Shown: positions 28,918-37,641 of the stretch, piece by piece | Numbering within the stretch: position 1 is the first letter of the stretch | Layout of the letters: every line of letters starts with the position of its first letter | Source: Myxococcus qinghaiensis | GTDB taxonomy: Bacteria; Myxococcota; Myxococcia; Myxococcales; Myxococcaceae | DNA length: 64,000 nucleotides | Assembly (NCBI RefSeq): GCF_024198215.1 | Contig: NZ_JAKCFA010000004.1 | Span: 124,001-188,000 of the forward strand | Direction: 5' to 3' | Program-made: the position numbers and the translations under genes | The notes under the pieces: model-generated | The model's input: only the letters and a program-made list of their open reading frames with translations | What the model was told of the DNA's origin: nothing | Databases searched by the model: none

Positions 28918-31335
28918 ATGTCCTCCCTTCCTTCGTCCCGTCCGCGTGAGGCCCTGGTCTTCCTGGGAGCGTCGGTCGTCGCGACGCTGCTGTTCTTCCA
29001 TCGGCTCCTCGCCACGGGAGGCGCGCTCTGCGAGCGGGACATGCTGCGGGTGTACGCCCCGGCCAAGGCGTTCTGGGCGCATGCGGTGAGCCAGGGCGCC
29101 TGGCCCGGTTGGTATCCCTTCAACGCGCTGGGACAGCCCTTCGCGGGCGCCACCGTCACGGGGGCCTTCCATCCGGCCAACGTGCTGGCGCTGCTGTTCG
29201 ACGGGCCCGGCGCGCTGACGGCGATGGCGCTCGTGTGCTACCCGCTGGCCGCCACGGGGACGTACCTCTTCCTGCGCGCACGGGACGCTCGCCCTTCCGC
29301 CGCCGCGCTGGGCGCGTTGGCCTTCTCCCTGGGCGGCTACCTGGTCAGCCTCACCAACAACCTGCCGTACCTGCAGGCCGCCACCGCGTTGCCCTGGCTC
29401 CTGCTCATCGCGGACTCGGTGCTGGCGCGCGGCTCCTGGGCGATGGCGGGCGCGTTGGGTTGTGTCCTTCCGACGGTCCTCTTCGCGGGAGACCCGCAGG
29501 GCTTCACGGTGTGCGGCGCCACGGTGCTCCTCGTCGTGGTGGTGTGTCCGCTCGGCGAGGGGGTGACGCGTCGTCGGGTGCTGCTCGTCACGGGGGCGGG
29601 GTTGCTGCTCGCGGCGCTGGTAGCCACCGCGCAGCTCTGGGCCTCCGCGTCCGTGCTGCGGGAGACCTTCGCGGAGCGCCGCACCCCCGAGTCCGCGCAG
29701 CTCTGGTCGGTGCATCCGCTGCGGTTGCTGGACTTGTCGGTGGGCAACGTCTTCGCGCTCGAGCCGCCCCTGCGAGGCACCGTCGCCCAGGGACTGCTGG
29801 GCATGCAGACCGCGGACTTCTGGGCGCGCTCGCTCTATGTCGGGCTGCCGGTGTTGTTCCTGGCGGGCGTGTGCGCGGTGGCGCGGCGCCGGGAGCGCTG
29901 GGTGCAGGTGGCGGTGGGCTTCTCGGTGCTGGGGTTGTTGCTGATGTTCGGCCGACACACGCCCCTGTATGGCCTGGTCTACGAGCTCGTTCCTCCGTGG
30001 CGGCCATTCCGCTACCCGGAGAAGCTCACGGTGCATGTCGCCTTCTGGCTGGCCGTGCTCGCGGCGTGGGGCGCGGAGGAGCTGCTGGAGCGTGCGCCGG
30101 GGGGACGTCGCCGTGCGGCCTGGGGGCTGGTGGGCCTGGGCATAGGCGTGCTCCTGCTGGCGGTGACGGGCGCGGGGCTGTGGCTGGCGCAGGCGGTGCG
30201 AAGCTTCTATTCGGGGCCGGACGCGTCCTGGGCGGAACTGTCGCGTCAGGTGGGTGAGCGGCTCACGGTGGACGCCGCCTGTGTGGCGGTGACTTGTGTG
30301 GGAATGGGCCTGTTCGCTCTCTTCGCGGCACACCCGCGGCGGGTGGGCCTGGGCTGGGTGCTGCTGCTCGCCGTGGACCTGTATCGCGTCAGCGAGCCCG
30401 TCTATGTCTCCTGCGACCGACAGTTGCTCACCACGGCGCCGCCGTTCGTGGAGGAGCTCCAGCGGCGCGAGGGCCAGGCCTTGCTGGGCCGCGCGCGCGT
30501 CTACACCGCTTCGGGCATCGCCCTGCCGGAGACGATGGAGGGGCTGACTCCGGATGAAGTGCAGGTGGCGGGCACGCGGATGGTGCTCGCTGCGGACAGC
30601 GCGTCGACGTGGGGCGTGGAGAGCGCGAACTGGTACCTGCCCGCGTTGTCCTCGCGCGTGGCGGATCTGCTGAAAGACCAGCGTCAGTGGTGGAACCGGT
30701 ACGGGCCGCTCGCGGGAGTGGGCTACTTCGTCGCGGATGAGACGCAGGTGGCGGCGCGCCGGCTCCAGAACAACGTACTGTCCACGAGCGCGCCCTTCCG
30801 GGTCTCCCTGCTCGCGCACCCCAAGCCGCTGCCGCGCGTGTATCTCGCCGCGCCCCGGTGTGTGTCGAACGCGGAGGAGAGCCTGGCCCTCATCGCCTCG
30901 CCCGACTTCGTCCCCGGTCAGCAGGCCGTCGTCGAGTGTCGCGAGCCCCTGCCCACGACGTCTCCTGGAGGGGACTCCGGGAAGGCCACGCTCACCCGGT
31001 ACGGAGTGGACGAAGTGGAGGTGGCGGTCGAGGCCACGCGTCCCTCCGTCCTGGTGCTTTCGGATGCGTACTTCACGGGCTGGAGCGCCACCGTGGACGA
31101 TGTCCCCACGGAGGTCCTTCCCGCGAACCATGCGCTGCGCGCCGTGGCTGTCCCCTCGGGAACACACCGCGTGGTGTGGCGGTATGCCCCTCCTGGTGAA
31201 ACGGCCGCCATGGCGGTGAGCGGACTGGGCCTGCTGCTCTGTCTGCTCACCTGGGTGGCCGCGCCGCTGCGCGGACGGCTGCGCCGCGGACGCCCGGCGG
31301 CCTCCGAGGCACTGAGCACGTCGACGACGCCCTGA
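28918..31335 (+). CDS. YfhO-like polytopic membrane protein
   Basis: This protein of 805 residues has about 12 membrane helices over the first ~500 residues, then a soluble part. The start ERDMLRVYAPAKAFWAHAVSQG resembles the GT-C glycosyltransferase fold of YfhO proteins, and the C-terminal PSVLVLSDAYFTGWSATVDDVP is the typical YfhO end. YfhO in Firmicutes glycosylates lipoteichoic acid; Gram-negative relatives probably use lipid-linked sugars on an envelope target, unknown here. It is divergent from the kinase gene (90 bp apart). Confidence 0.8.
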   Translation: MSSLPSSRPREALVFLGASVVATLLFFHRLLATGGALCERDMLRVYAPAKAFWAHAVSQGAWPGWYPFNALGQPFAGATVTGAFHPANVLALLFDGPGALTAMALVCYPLAATGTYLFLRARDARPSAAALGALAFSLGGYLVSLTNNLPYLQAATALPWLLLIADSVLARGSWAMAGALGCVLPTVLFAGDPQGFTVCGATVLLVVVVCPLGEGVTRRRVLLVTGAGLLLAALVATAQLWASASVLRETFAERRTPESAQLWSVHPLRLLDLSVGNVFALEPPLRGTVAQGLLGMQTADFWARSLYVGLPVLFLAGVCAVARRRERWVQVAVGFSVLGLLLMFGRHTPLYGLVYELVPPWRPFRYPEKLTVHVAFWLAVLAAWGAEELLERAPGGRRRAAWGLVGLGIGVLLLAVTGAGLWLAQAVRSFYSGPDASWAELSRQVGERLTVDAACVAVTCVGMGLFALFAAHPRRVGLGWVLLLAVDLYRVSEPVYVSCDRQLLTTAPPFVEELQRREGQALLGRARVYTASGIALPETMEGLTPDEVQVAGTRMVLAADSASTWGVESANWYLPALSSRVADLLKDQRQWWNRYGPLAGVGYFVADETQVAARRLQNNVLSTSAPFRVSLLAHPKPLPRVYLAAPRCVSNAEESLALIASPDFVPGQQAVVECREPLPTTSPGGDSGKATLTRYGVDEVEVAVEATRPSVLVLSDAYFTGWSATVDDVPTEVLPANHALRAVAVPSGTHRVVWRYAPPGETAAMAVSGLGLLLCLLTWVAAPLRGRLRRGRPAASEALSTSTTP

Positions 31336-31364
31336 CGTACCCGCCAGGGCGCCAGTGGGCCGCT

Positions 31365-32675
31365 TCAGTTACACGAGAACGTGTACGAGCCCGGCGTGCT
31401 CCAGGTGCCATCCGCGTTGATGTTGCGCACCGTGTAGCCGCTGAACGGGTACGTCGTCGTCCAACAGTCGCGCGCGCGCACGTCGTTGCGGACGGCGGCG
31501 GACAAGTCCCAGTTGCCCCGGCGGCGCAGCTTCTCGTACGCGGCGATGCGGTCGATGGCGTCCACCCACGTGGAGTCGGCGGCCAGCACGTCACGGCGCT
31601 TCTCGATGAACTTCTGGAGCCACGCCGACTCGGTGATGCCGTTGTAGCCCACCGCGGGCGCCACCTGGCCGGTGTTGCCCAGCGCGATGTTCGTCGCGCG
31701 CGTCAGGCTCTTCACGCCGGACTCGCCGTGGTTGATGTACGCGTCATACAGCGCCATCTTCGACAGGGCGGAGGTGGCGCCCCACTTGTTCGCCTCGTTC
31801 ATCGCCGGCGTGTAATAGAACTGGTCGCTGACCTGGTCCTGGCACGCCTTGAAGTCCGCGCGCGTCGTCGTGTTGTTGTAGCTCGCGGCCCAGTCCGCCC
31901 TCCAGTTGCCAATCACATCCAGCTCCGACGTGGACGGCTGGGATTGGCCCGTGGACAGGAAGCGGTTGTTGATGGTGGTGAGCCCCGGCATGTACTTCGC
32001 CATGACGTTGCCATTGGCCGCGCTGCGCCGGGCGTTGTAGCACTGGATGACCTGGATGGCGTCGCCGGTGCCCGTGCAGAAGCCCGCGCGGCCATTCGTG
32101 TAGCCGCGCCCGTCCTGGATGTTCTCCGAGTACGCGTAGTCGATGGTGGGCGTGTCGTTCTCCCAGATGCTGGTGAGCGCCTCCGCCACCTTCTTCTGGT
32201 TCGCCGTCAGTCCCGTCACCGGTGGCTCCGTGCTCCCGCAGCTCGGGTCGCTGACGCTGATGTTCGTCGCGGTGAACGACGTGTTGGAGTTCGTCGAATA
32301 GTAGAAGGTGTAGGACGCATTCACGCCCACCGTCAGGCCCGACGTGCGCGAGTACGTGCAGGTGGAGCCGCTCTGCGTGTGCGTCCAGCCCGGCTCGTCG
32401 TGGTCACACGTCACGCCACTGGGAACCCCGAACGCAATCGTCGGGCTCGTCATCGCGCTGGTGCCCGTGTTCTGGAACACAATCGTGCCCCACCAGTCCG
32501 CGCCCACGTAGGTGTTCGTCGTAATCGCGAACGAGCACACCGCCAGCTCCTGCTCCGCGCGCCCCACCCCCGCCGCGTCCTCCCCCACCTCCGGTGCGCA
32601 CCCGGTGAGCGCCACTCCCGCCCACATCAGCATTCCCCACTTCATCCACAGTGAATCATTCCGACGCTGTCCCAT
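31365..32675 (-). CDS. Chitosanase (GH46) lipoprotein with N-terminal beta domain
   Basis: The protein has 436 residues. The lipobox ALTGC gives lipidated Cys26, followed by Ala-Pro. Residues ~45-150 are a beta-rich, Ser/Thr-rich module with a CBM2-like look (VGADWWGTIVFQNTG), probably carbohydrate binding. Residues ~155-430 match GH46 chitosanase: proton donor Glu172 in SIWENDTP and base Asp188 in NIQDGRGYTNGRAGFCTGTGD. The enzyme cuts beta-1,4 GlcN-rich chitosan, as in fungal walls. AAGGAGAG precedes the ATG at 32675. A lipid anchor suggests it works at the cell surface, which is unusual since most GH46 enzymes are secreted freely. Confidence 0.88.
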   Translation of the reverse strand: MGQRRNDSLWMKWGMLMWAGVALTGCAPEVGEDAAGVGRAEQELAVCSFAITTNTYVGADWWGTIVFQNTGTSAMTSPTIAFGVPSGVTCDHDEPGWTHTQSGSTCTYSRTSGLTVGVNASYTFYYSTNSNTSFTATNISVSDPSCGSTEPPVTGLTANQKKVAEALTSIWENDTPTIDYAYSENIQDGRGYTNGRAGFCTGTGDAIQVIQCYNARRSAANGNVMAKYMPGLTTINNRFLSTGQSQPSTSELDVIGNWRADWAASYNNTTTRADFKACQDQVSDQFYYTPAMNEANKWGATSALSKMALYDAYINHGESGVKSLTRATNIALGNTGQVAPAVGYNGITESAWLQKFIEKRRDVLAADSTWVDAIDRIAAYEKLRRRGNWDLSAAVRNDVRARDCWTTTYPFSGYTVRNINADGTWSTPGSYTFSCN

Positions 32676-32871
32676 GCGCGCTCTCCTTGGCCTCGGCCAG
32701 CTCCGACACGTGGAGCGACTGATGCCTTGGCTACCTCCGAAAGAGCGGAAAGTCAGTTAAATCCGGTTGACTGCCTCCCTGCTTGTCTTGCGAACGACCT
32801 GGCTTCCAGGCGAGCGCGAACCGGCGTGCCTATCCTGCCCTTCAGGACACATCAGCGGGAGGAGGGACGGT

Positions 32872-33141
32872 ATGTCTTTGGAAACGATTCTAGTGTGGGC
32901 GGTCATCGGCCTCATCGCCGGGTGGCTTGCGTCGGCCGTCGTCGGTGGGGGTTACGGAATCATCGGCGACATCGTGGTGGGTGTGGTGGGCGCGTTCCTG
33001 GGCGGGTTCATCTTCCGCGCCCTGGGTGCGGGACAGCCCTTCGGCGGAATCGCGGGGACCATCTTCGTGGCCTTCATCGGAGCCGTCGTCCTGCTACTCA
33101 TCCTGAGAGCCATTCGTTCGAGCACCGTCCGCAGAACATGA
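32872..33141 (+). CDS. GlsB/YeaQ/YmgE family membrane protein
   Basis: The protein has 89 residues, with a strong GGGAGGAGGG before the ATG at 32872. Three hydrophobic helices with Gly-rich packing (ILVWAVIGLIAGWLASAVVGGG, IVVGVVGAFLGGFIFRALGAG, IFVAFIGAVVLLLIL) are diagnostic of the transglycosylase-associated / GlsB family of small stress-related inner-membrane proteins. Its function is poorly known. A second, different member lies at 40842. Confidence 0.92.
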   Translation: MSLETILVWAVIGLIAGWLASAVVGGGYGIIGDIVVGVVGAFLGGFIFRALGAGQPFGGIAGTIFVAFIGAVVLLLILRAIRSSTVRRT

Positions 33142-33151
33142 GTGGGGGGTG

Positions 33152-33787
33152 TCAGGTGCCGCGCCAGCCTTCGATGGCGGTAATGACGGCGGCGAGCATC
33201 ATGAGGCCACCCACGGTCTGAGCGACTCGCGCGCTGGCGGAGGGACGTGACTCCAGCCAGCCGCGAGCGCGGTCCGCGACCAGGGCGATGGCGCCATACA
33301 CCGCGGCTTGCGTGAGCGCGATGATGGCGCCGAGGACGACGGCCTGGAGCCAGAGCGGCCCGTACTCCGGCCGCAAGAACTGCGGAAAGACGGCGAGCAT
33401 GAAGACGTACGCCTTCGGGTTGAGCAGGTTGGTGAGGGCTCCCTGACGGAACGTCGCCAGCGCCGAGCGCTGTCCCGACTGTGAGGACGCGGAGAACGCG
33501 CCCGGGCTGCGCACGAGCGACAGGCCCATCCAGGCCACGTACAGCGCGCCCACCCACAACAGGACATTGAACGCGGCGGGCATGACGGTGAGCAGCACGG
33601 CCACCCCCGTCGCGCCGACGAGGACGTGGCACGCGGCTCCCGCGATGATGCCGCCCACGGCGCAGAGCCCCGCGCGGCGGCCGCCCATCAGCGAGCTGGC
33701 CAGGACGAACGCCATGTCCAGCCCCGGGAGGATGACGATGCCAAACACCAACACGAAGAACAGCCACAGGTGCGAGGTCTGCGTCAT
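33152..33787 (-). CDS. LysE/RhtB family amino acid exporter
   Basis: This protein has 211 residues with about six membrane helices. The Gly/Pro-rich start (FFVLVFGIVILPGLDMAFVLASSLMGGRRAGLCAVGG) and ALTNLLNPKAYVFMLAVFPQFL are the family signatures. These proteins export amino acids or their analogues using the proton gradient. The substrate is unknown. It converges closely (10 bp) on the GlsB gene and is divergent from the WYL regulator, which might control it. Confidence 0.92.
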   Translation of the reverse strand: MTQTSHLWLFFVLVFGIVILPGLDMAFVLASSLMGGRRAGLCAVGGIIAGAACHVLVGATGVAVLLTVMPAAFNVLLWVGALYVAWMGLSLVRSPGAFSASSQSGQRSALATFRQGALTNLLNPKAYVFMLAVFPQFLRPEYGPLWLQAVVLGAIIALTQAAVYGAIALVADRARGWLESRPSASARVAQTVGGLMMLAAVITAIEGWRGT

Positions 33788-34002
33788 GGGATTCCGCGAG
33801 CCTTTCCGTCAGTCAGTGCCAATGCGCCCGAGCCGGGGCGAGGCCATGAACGGCACCGTACGGGCCATGTAGGGCGGAATCGGTCCTGATTCGGACCCGG
33901 GGGCCACCCGCCGCGCCGCGAGCCGGGGTCGGCTTCCCCGAGGGATGGATTCGAGCGGAGCGCACCGGACTTCGGGCGGCGCGGGCGTTAGGTTCGCGGG
34001 CC

Positions 34003-34968
34003 ATGTCCCGTCCCACCACGCGCGTGCTCACCGTGCTCGAGTTGTTGCAGACGCATGGGCGGATGAGCGGCTCGGAGCTGGCGCGGCGGCTGGAGGTGGA
34101 CCGGCGCACGGTGCGCCGCTACATCCTGAAGCTGGAGGAGCTGGGCATCCCCATCACCGCCGAGCGCGGGCGGGACGGGGCCTACATGCTGGTGGCGGGC
34201 TTCAAGCTGCCGCCCATGATGTTCACCGACGACGAGGTGCTGGCGCTGTCCGTGGGGCTGCTGGCCGCGCGAGGGATGGGCCTTTCGGAGGCGGCGCCCG
34301 CGGTGGCCAGCGCCCAGGCGAAGCTGGAGCGGGTGATGCCCCCGACGCTCAAGCGGCGGGTGCGGGCGGTGGACGAGTCGGTGACGCTCGACATCTCCGG
34401 GGCCCGGACGACGCTGGACAACACCGCGCTCGTCGCGCTCAGCGGCGCGGCGCAGCTCCGCAAGCGGGTGCGCCTGGCCTACCGCGCGGCGCGAGACGTG
34501 GACACCGAGCGCGAGTTCGACACCTACGGCCTCGTCTGGCGCGGCGGGCACTGGTACGCCGTGGGCGTGTGTCACCTGCGCCAGGGACTGCGCACGTTCC
34601 GGTTGGACCGCGTGCGCGCCGTGCAGTCGCTCGACACGTACTTCGAGCGGCCGGAGGGCTTCGACGCGCTGGCGCACGTGACGCTCGCGGTGGCCAGCCT
34701 GCCGCGCGCGCATGCCGTGGAGGTGTTGCTGGACACGGACCTGGCGACCGCGCGGCGCGCCATCTTCGCCACGCTGGGCGTGCTGGAGCCGGTGGAGGGC
34801 GGAGGCGTGCGGCTCCTGGGACAGACGGATGACCTGGACTGGTTCGCTCGCGAGCTGGCGCGGCTGCCCTTCGCCTTTCACGTCCAGCGGCCCGAGGAGA
34901 TGCGCGCCGCGCTGGAGGCTCGCGCGCGCACGCTCCTGGCGCTGGCCCGGGGACGGACGGGGGACTGA
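34003..34968 (+). CDS. YafY-type HTH/WYL-domain transcriptional regulator
   Basis: This is a protein of 321 residues. Residues ~5-60 form a winged HTH_11 domain (LTVLELLQTHGRMSGSELARRLEVDRRTVRRYILKLEELG). Residues ~150-230 form a WYL domain with the motif RHWYAVG-like GGHWYAVGVCHLRQGLRTFRLDRV. WYL domains bind nucleic acids or nucleotide ligands and often link to DNA damage or phage defence. It is divergent from the LysE gene with about 215 bp between. No defence genes adjoin, so a local role in control of lysE is the modest guess. Confidence 0.9.
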   Translation: MSRPTTRVLTVLELLQTHGRMSGSELARRLEVDRRTVRRYILKLEELGIPITAERGRDGAYMLVAGFKLPPMMFTDDEVLALSVGLLAARGMGLSEAAPAVASAQAKLERVMPPTLKRRVRAVDESVTLDISGARTTLDNTALVALSGAAQLRKRVRLAYRAARDVDTEREFDTYGLVWRGGHWYAVGVCHLRQGLRTFRLDRVRAVQSLDTYFERPEGFDALAHVTLAVASLPRAHAVEVLLDTDLATARRAIFATLGVLEPVEGGGVRLLGQTDDLDWFARELARLPFAFHVQRPEEMRAALEARARTLLALARGRTGD

Positions 34969-34975
34969 CGTTGGA

Positions 34976-35587
34976 CTAGCGGTCGTCCGCGCGCTGACGT
35001 CGACGGAACTCGGCCACCTTCGCCTTGTTTCCGCAGCCCGACATGGAGCACCAGCGGCGCTGACCGGAGCGCGAGGTGTCGACGAAGAGCAGGGCACAGC
35101 CGTCCTGCGAGCAGTTGCGGATGCGCTCCGCGAAGGGCCCACCCAGCAGCTCCGCGGCGTCGCGCGCCACCGCCGCGAGCTGTCCCCTCACGCCCGCGCC
35201 CGTCCACAGGATTCCGCGAGGTCCCAGTTGCGGCGCCGGGGGCGGCTCGGCGGCCCAGCGGTTGAGGATGGCGCGGTCCCTGGCGGAGAAGCTCTCGCCC
35301 CGCGTTCGCGCCAGGGCGAGCCGGTAGATGGCCTCGCGCAGCTCGCGCGCCTGCGCCAGCTCCTCCGGCGTGGACTCCTGCGTCTGCGTGGACAGCCCCG
35401 AGGCCCACAGCCACCGCCCCAGGTCCGCGGGCGACTGGAGCAAATCCTGCGGCGAGTCCTTGAGCCGCCCGGCCACGGTGGCCGACAAGTCCAGCGACAG
35501 CCGCCCCCCGCGGAACTTGAATCCGTCCCTCAGCTCACCCTTCGGAACAGGAGGATGAGCGGGAGCGGGGCGATGCCTGGCAGCCAT
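34976..35587 (-). CDS. CGNR zinc-finger protein (ABATE domain)
   Basis: This 203-residue protein starts at the ATG 35587, with GAGG upstream. Residues ~1-130 look like the ABATE domain (putative stress-induced regulator), and the C-terminus has the CGNR zinc finger, C-x4-C...CSMSGCGNKAK, a DNA-binding motif. Members are transcription regulators induced by stress in actinobacteria and proteobacteria. It converges on the YafY gene within 8 bp. Confidence 0.9.
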   Translation of the reverse strand: MAARHRPAPAHPPVPKGELRDGFKFRGGRLSLDLSATVAGRLKDSPQDLLQSPADLGRWLWASGLSTQTQESTPEELAQARELREAIYRLALARTRGESFSARDRAILNRWAAEPPPAPQLGPRGILWTGAGVRGQLAAVARDAAELLGGPFAERIRNCSQDGCALLFVDTSRSGQRRWCSMSGCGNKAKVAEFRRRQRADDR

Positions 35588-35721
35588 GGGGACCTCGGTG
35601 AAGTTCGAAACCACATTGAGAAGTTACCTGGAACGAGCGCGGAAGCACGCTCGAAGTAGGTGACGTGACAACGAGGTTCCAGCGACTCACCGAGCAGGTT
35701 CACGATGCGTCTGACAAGCTT

Positions 35722-36396
35722 TCAGCGGTTCCACAGGAAGTCGATGAGCACGGCGTAGTGCGTGCTGGCTCCGGCGATGACGAGCAGGTGGAACACCTCG
35801 TGGTAGCCGAAGACGGAGGGGTGGGGGTCCGGCCACTTGCGTGCGTAGACGACCGCGCCCACGGCGTAGAGGGCGCCGCCGAAGAGGAGCCACGAGGCGC
35901 GCTCGGCGCCAATCACGCCGGGCAGGCGCAGCATCACCGGGGCCGCCAGGGTGCCGAGGACGGTGTAGAGCACGGAGCGAAGCCCGCGCGGCCCGGAGAT
36001 GCCGAACAGCGAGAGGCCCGCGCCGGTGAGCGCGCAGGCCCACATCACCCAGAGCAGATACTCCGTCCAGGCCCCAGGCGCATCGAGTGTGGCCAGCGGC
36101 GTGAAGGTCCCCGCGATGAGCAGGTAGATGGCCGCATGGTCCAGCCGGCGCAGGCGCTGGTACGCGACGGGCCCCCAGGTCGGCACGTGATAGGTCGCGC
36201 TGGTGCCGAACATCAGCACCAGGGAGAGGCCGAAGACCCAGTCGGCGAGCTGCTGGGTGCCCTGGGCCGGGGCGATGGCGAGCACGAAGCAGCCGCACAG
36301 CGCGGCCAGGAACGCCAGGGCGTGGGACACGCCTCGCAGCCGGGGCTTGACGTCCGCCAGGAGGGCGCGAGTTCCGGGTGGGTCGATGGACTCCAT
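35722..36396 (-). CDS. Haemolysin III / PAQR family membrane protein
   Basis: The protein has 224 residues and seven membrane helices. It carries the PAQR signature set: MFGTSATYHV near the start, DHAAIYLLIAGTFTPLA, and HEVFHLLVIAGASTHYAV at the C-terminus, whose His, Asp and Ser residues bind zinc in adiponectin receptors and give ceramidase-like activity there. Bacterial haemolysin III members are poorly understood; a membrane lipid hydrolase is plausible. Confidence 0.92.
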   Translation of the reverse strand: MESIDPPGTRALLADVKPRLRGVSHALAFLAALCGCFVLAIAPAQGTQQLADWVFGLSLVLMFGTSATYHVPTWGPVAYQRLRRLDHAAIYLLIAGTFTPLATLDAPGAWTEYLLWVMWACALTGAGLSLFGISGPRGLRSVLYTVLGTLAAPVMLRLPGVIGAERASWLLFGGALYAVGAVVYARKWPDPHPSVFGYHEVFHLLVIAGASTHYAVLIDFLWNR

Positions 36397-36916
36397 GCCT
36401 CCGTCCTAGTCACGGCACGTCATCGCCGCGTCAGCGCGCGAGGCGTCACGTCAGCCCGTGGACGGGGCCCCCGCCCCAAGCGTCGACTGTTCCGCAATCG
36501 TGTGACAGCAGGTGCCCGTGAGCGGACAGGTCGGCTCCGGCGCGGACGTGCGCCGTCGTGTCCCGGCGGTGGCGTCACGTCACCCGCCGGTGGTGCGGCC
36601 CCCGGGCTCGAGCGCGCGCGGGCTCTGCCTGTGTCGGGGTTTCACGGGGGCTTGATATGGAATTGAAAGGCGAGCGCTCGGTCGTCCGCAAGGGAATGTG
36701 TGTCTTTTGTGAGGAATTGCCAAGGTGCGCCCGGGCTCACCGTGTTTGCGGGCATGTCTGGCTCCGAGCGGTGTAGGCGGTGAATCCAGTGTTTCATCCG
36801 GGTCTGGGTCCACCCATTTGAAGCCATGTGAGGAGTTGGGCATATCCTCTGAGAAGTCCCGGTATCGGGCCGTTCACGCCGCGCTCCCTGACACACGGCC
36901 CGGGCCTGCTTGCCCC
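36397..36916. other. 520-bp intergenic region, partly lower GC
   Basis: This is the longest gap in the window. The part at 36661-36720 is only 31 of 60 G+C, against about 70 percent in most genes. It should contain the promoters of the PAQR gene (left) and the STAS gene (right). The short open frames here (such as a 39-codon one from an ATG at 36657) have no supporting ribosome site or recognisable product. I cannot name a promoter with confidence. Confidence 0.4.
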
Positions 36917-37609
36917 ATGAATCAGTCGCAACCTCAGTCCCAGGTCATCGAAGTCAACCTCGAGCGGCTCGAGCGCATCCGAGACGTGCTGGCGATGATT
37001 TCGCTCGGGGAGTTCAACCCGGACCAGCACCTCATCCCGCTGGAGAACGATGATGGGTTCTCCTCGTTCGAGGAGACCATCAACCTCTTCGCGCGCCAGC
37101 TCCACGCGTCCGTGAAGGAGAACGAGCAGTCCATCCAGAAGCTCGACATCGCGCGGCGCGAGCTGGAGGAGAAGCTCTCCACCATCGAGAGGCAGCGGCT
37201 GGCCATCCGGGACTTGTCCACGCCCATCATCGAGCTGTGGGAGGACGTGCTGACGCTCCCCATCGTCGGCGTGGTGGACACGCAGCGCTCACTGGAGATG
37301 ACGGAGCGGCTCTTGCACCGCATCTCCCAGGGCAAGGCCCGCTGCGCCATCATCGACATCACCGGCGTGGAGGTGGTGGACACCTCCACCGCGAACCACT
37401 TCGTGAAGATGGTCAACGCCGCCCGCCTGCTCGGCACCTACTGCGTCGTCACGGGCATCAGCCCCGTCATCGCGCAGACGCTGACGCAGATTGGCGTGGA
37501 CCTGCGGGACGTGAAGACGCTCGGCAGCCTGCGCGACGGGCTGAAGGAGTGCTTCCTGTATCTGCGCAACCACACCGCCCACCGTGCCTTCGAAAGCAGC
37601 GGTCGGTAG
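36917..37609 (+). CDS. RsbR-like STAS-domain protein
   Basis: The 230-residue protein starts at the ATG 36917 (the frame is open further upstream, but there is no better start). Residues ~5-90 form a helical/coiled N-terminus (IEVNLERLERIRDVLAMISLGEFNPD, LDIARRELEEKLSTIERQRLAIRDL), and ~95-225 are a STAS domain. The VDTSTANHF segment holds the Thr/Ser residues phosphorylated in RsbR and RsbS. Such proteins are stressosome-type scaffold or switch subunits that pass signals to RsbT-like kinases. The next gene, 32 bp downstream, looks like a sensor; no RsbT kinase is near. Confidence 0.88.
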   Translation: MNQSQPQSQVIEVNLERLERIRDVLAMISLGEFNPDQHLIPLENDDGFSSFEETINLFARQLHASVKENEQSIQKLDIARRELEEKLSTIERQRLAIRDLSTPIIELWEDVLTLPIVGVVDTQRSLEMTERLLHRISQGKARCAIIDITGVEVVDTSTANHFVKMVNAARLLGTYCVVTGISPVIAQTLTQIGVDLRDVKTLGSLRDGLKECFLYLRNHTAHRAFESSGR

Positions 37610-37641
37610 GGCTTGAACCCCTTCAGGAACCTTCATCCCCC

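Noticed and set aside
28888..31167. A 759-codon open frame on the - strand
   Set aside because: It is antisense to the YfhO-like gene, with shadow composition rich in Arg, His and Gln.
36657..36776. A 39-codon frame starting MELKGERSVV
   Set aside because: It has no ribosome site, no known family and a location in a regulatory gap.
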